A stretch of 64,000 nucleotides of DNA from Ectobius pallidus (Eukaryota; Arthropoda; Insecta; Blattodea; Ectobiidae), in NCBI GenBank assembly GCA_964059195.1, contig CAXKWD010000006.1, positions 135,902,039 to 135,966,038 on the forward strand. Direction: 5' to 3'. The translations under genes and the position numbers were made by a program. Under the pieces are notes generated by a model that worked only from the letters and a program-made list of their open reading frames with translations, ran no database searches and had not been told where the DNA came from. The first letter of the stretch is position 1. Each line of letters begins with the position of its first letter. Positions 61,301 to 64,000 of this stretch are shown piece after piece.

Positions 61301-64000
61301 TCAAAGGGGTTAGCCTTCTCGGAATTCTAAGCGCATTTTTCAAAATTTTCAAAGGGGTTAGCCTTCTCGGAATTCTGGGCGCATTTATCGAAATTCTAGA
61401 AGGGATTAGCCTTCTCGGAATTCTGGGCGCATTTTTCGAAATTTTCAAAGGAGTTAGCCTTCTCAGAATTCTGGGCGCATTTTTCGAAATTTTCAAAGGG
61501 GTTAGCCTTCTCGGAATTCTGGGCGCATCTTTCGAAATTTTCAAAGGGGTTAGCCTTCTCGGAATTCTGGGCGCATTTTTCGAAATTTTCAAAGGGGTTA
61601 GTCTTCTCGGAATTCTGGGCGCATTTTCCGAAATTTTCAAAGGGGTTAGCCTTCTCGGAATCCTGGGCGCATTTTTAGAAATTTTCAAAGCGGTTAGCCT
61701 TCTCGGAATTCTGGCCGCATTTTTCGAAATTTTCAAATGGGTTAGCCTTCTCGGAATTCTGGGCGCATTTTTCAAAATTTTCAAAGGGGTTAGCCTTCTC
61801 AGAATCCTGGGCGCATTTTTCGAAATTTTCAGAGGGGTTAGCCTTCTCGGAATTCTGGCCGCATTTTTCTAAATTTTCAAATGGGTTAGCCTTCTCGGAA
61901 TTCTGGGCGCATTTTTCAAAATTTTCAAAGGGGTTAGCCTTCTCAGAATCCTGGGCGCATTTTTCGAAATTTTCAGAGGGGTTAGCCTTCTCGGAATTCT
62001 GGGCGCATTTTTCGAAATTTTCAAAGGGGTTAGCCTTCTCGGAATTCTGGGCGCATTTTTTGAAATTTTCAAAGGGGTTAGCCTTCTCGGAATTCTGGGT
62101 GCATTTTTCGAAATTTTCAAAGGGATTAGCCTTCTCGGAATTATGCGCATTTTTCGAAATTTTCAAAGGGGTTAGCCTTCTTGGAATTGTGGGCGCATTT
62201 TTCGAAATTTTCAAAGGGGTTAGCCTTCTCGGAATTGTGGGCGCATTTTTCGAAATTTTCAAAGGGGTTAGCCTTCTCGGAATTCTGGGCGCATTTTTTG
62301 AAATTTTCAAAGGGGTTAGCATTCTCGGAATTCTGGGTGCATTTTTCGAAATTTTCAAAGGGGTTAGCCTTCTCGGAATTATTGGCGCATTTTTCGAAAT
62401 TTTCAAAGGGGTTAGCCTTCTTGGAATTGTGGGCGCATTTTTCGATATTTTCAAAGGGGTTAGCCTTCTCGGAATTGTGGGCGCAATCTTCGAAATTTTC
62501 AAAGGTGTTAGCTTTCTCGTAATTGTGGGCGCATTTATCGAAATTTTCAAAGGGGTTAGCCTTCTCGGAATTCTGGGCGCATTTTTCGAAATTTTCAAAG
62601 GGGTCAGCCTTCTTGGAATTCTGGGCGCATGTTTCAAAATGTTCAAAGAGGTTAGCCTTCTCGGAATTCTGGGCGCATTTTTCGAAAATTTCAAAGGGTT
62701 TAGCCTTCTCGGAATTCTGGGCGCATTTTTCAAAGGGGTTAGCCTTCTCGGAATTCTGGGCGCATTTTTCGAAATTTTCAAAGGGGTTAGCCTTCTCGGA
62801 ATTCTGGGAGCTTTTTTCGAAATTTTCAAAGGGGTTAGCCTTCTCGGAATTTTGGGCGCATTTTTCGAAATTTTCAAAGGGGTTAGCCTTCTCGGAATTC
62901 TGGGCGCATTTTTTGAAATTTTCAAAGGGGTTAGCCTTCTCGGAATTCTGGGCGCATTTTTCGAAATTTTCAAAGCGGTTAGCCTTCTCGGAATTGTGGG
63001 CGCATTTTTCGAAATTTTCAAAGGGGTTAGCCTTCTCGCAATTCTGGGCGCATTTTTCGAAATTTTCAAAGGGGTTAGCCTTCTCGGAATTATGGGCGTA
63101 TTTTTCGAAATTTTAAAATGGGTTAGCCTTCTCGGAATTCTGGGCGAATTTTTCGAAATTTTCAAACGGTTAGCCTTCTCGGAATTCTGGGCTCATTTTT
63201 CGAAATGTTCAAAGGGGTTAGCCTTCTCGGAATTCTGGGCTCATTTTTCTAAATTTTTCTAAATTTTTAAAGGGGGTTAGCCTTCTCGGAATTCTGGGCG
63301 CATTTTTGAAATTTTCAAAGGGGTTAGCCTTCTCGGAATTCTGGGCGCATTTTTCGAAATTTTCAAAGGGGTTAGCCTTCTCGGAATTCTGGGCGCATTT
63401 TTCGAAATTTTCAAAGGGGTTAGCCTTCTCGGAATTCTGGGCGCATTTTTCGAAATTTTCAAATGGGTTAGCCTTCTCGGAATTCTGGGCGCATTTTTCG
63501 AAATGTTCAAAGGGGTTAGCCTTCTCGGAATTCTGGGCGCATTTTTCGAAATATTAGAAGGGGTTAGCCTTCTCGGAATGGTGGGCGCATTTTTCGAAAT
63601 TTTCAAAGGGCTTAGCCTTCTCGGAATTCTGGGCGCATTTTTCGAAATTTTAAAAAGGGGTTAGCCTTCTCGGAATTCTGGGCGCATTTTTCGAAATTTT
63701 CAAAGGGGTTAGCCTTCTCGGAATTATGGGCGCATTTTTCGAAAATTTCAAAGGGGTTAGCCTTCTCGGAATTCTGGGCGCATTTTTCGAAATTTTCAAA
63801 GGAGTTAGCCTTCTCGGAATTCTGGGCGCATTTTTCGAAATTTTCAAATGGGTTAGCCTTCTCGGAATTCTGGGCGCATTTTTCGAAATGTTCAAAGGGG
63901 TTAGCCTTCTCAAAATTCTGGGCGCATTTTTCGAAATATTCAAAGGGGTTAGCCTTCTCGGAATTCTGGGCGCATTTTCCGAAATTTTCAAAGGGGTTAG
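40347..64000 (+). repeat. 48-bp satellite, array 3
   Basis: About 490 monomers in forward orientation to the window edge. This array belongs to a different subfamily from array 1. It has characteristic monomers containing CTAGAAGGGATTAG (for example 44,690; 50,585; 58,865), AAAGGTGTTAGCTTTCTCGT (for example 43,313; 50,965; 59,243) and GGAATTATGCGCA, a 3-bp deletion form (near 44,427; 46,824; 48,597; 52,089; 55,005; 56,777; 60,367; 62,140). I saw no foldback monomer of the array 1 type. Open frames reach 698 codons (52,919-55,015, minus strand) purely because the period is a multiple of three. Confidence 0.97.
47702..64000 (+). repeat. super-repeat of about 8.2 kb in array 3
   Basis: The series of variant monomers from about 47,700 recurs from about 55,880 (offset 8,180; 48,607 pairs with 56,787). 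The offset becomes 8,278 from about 49,900 to 52,900 (50,116 with 58,394; 52,248 with 60,526) after small insertions. A third, partial copy starts near 61,675, at offset about 5,363 to 5,459 from 56,312-58,400. The copies are almost identical, so these duplications are the youngest events visible in the satellite. Confidence 0.85.

Overview
This is eukaryotic, repeat-dominated DNA, most likely heterochromatin of an invertebrate with a large genome. A mariner (DD34D) pseudogene, hAT elements with 8-bp target duplications, tRNA-derived SINEs and many TAGGCCTA/GGCCTA words make an insect plausible; the order is not determinable from this window. No intact protein-coding gene is present. Nearly all long open frames are artefacts of a 48-bp satellite whose length is a multiple of three.

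Layout. (1) 1-17,005: satellite array 1, forward orientation. (2) 17,006-27,669: a non-satellite island. It holds a mariner copy (17,998-25,272) interrupted by a 6.4-kb hAT-like element (18,540-24,956) and by a tRNA-derived SINE (about 25,051-25,234). A second hAT remnant (25,477-26,828) has a perfect 8-bp target duplication and a broken BED-type transposase start. A 34-bp minisatellite and another tRNA-like SINE head follow. (3) 27,670-31,737: satellite array 2, reverse orientation. (4) 31,738-40,346: a large inverted repeat. Its arms are tandem arrays of a roughly 160-bp unit carrying a tRNA-like domain with A box, B box and TTTT terminator (18 full units plus a fragment on the left, 23 on the right). 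Its centre is about 1 kb of GGCCTA repeats that are themselves inverted. (5) 40,347-64,000: satellite array 3, forward orientation, built of higher-order repeats including an approximately 8.2-kb super-repeat.

The feature most worth attention is the inverted repeat at 31,738-40,346. It amplifies about 40 short Pol III-like units in two converging arrays, organised as a seven-variant higher-order repeat and embedded at a satellite orientation switch. Expression cannot be judged from sequence. The features otherwise look like products of unequal exchange, inversion and transposon nesting rather than a gene cooperative.
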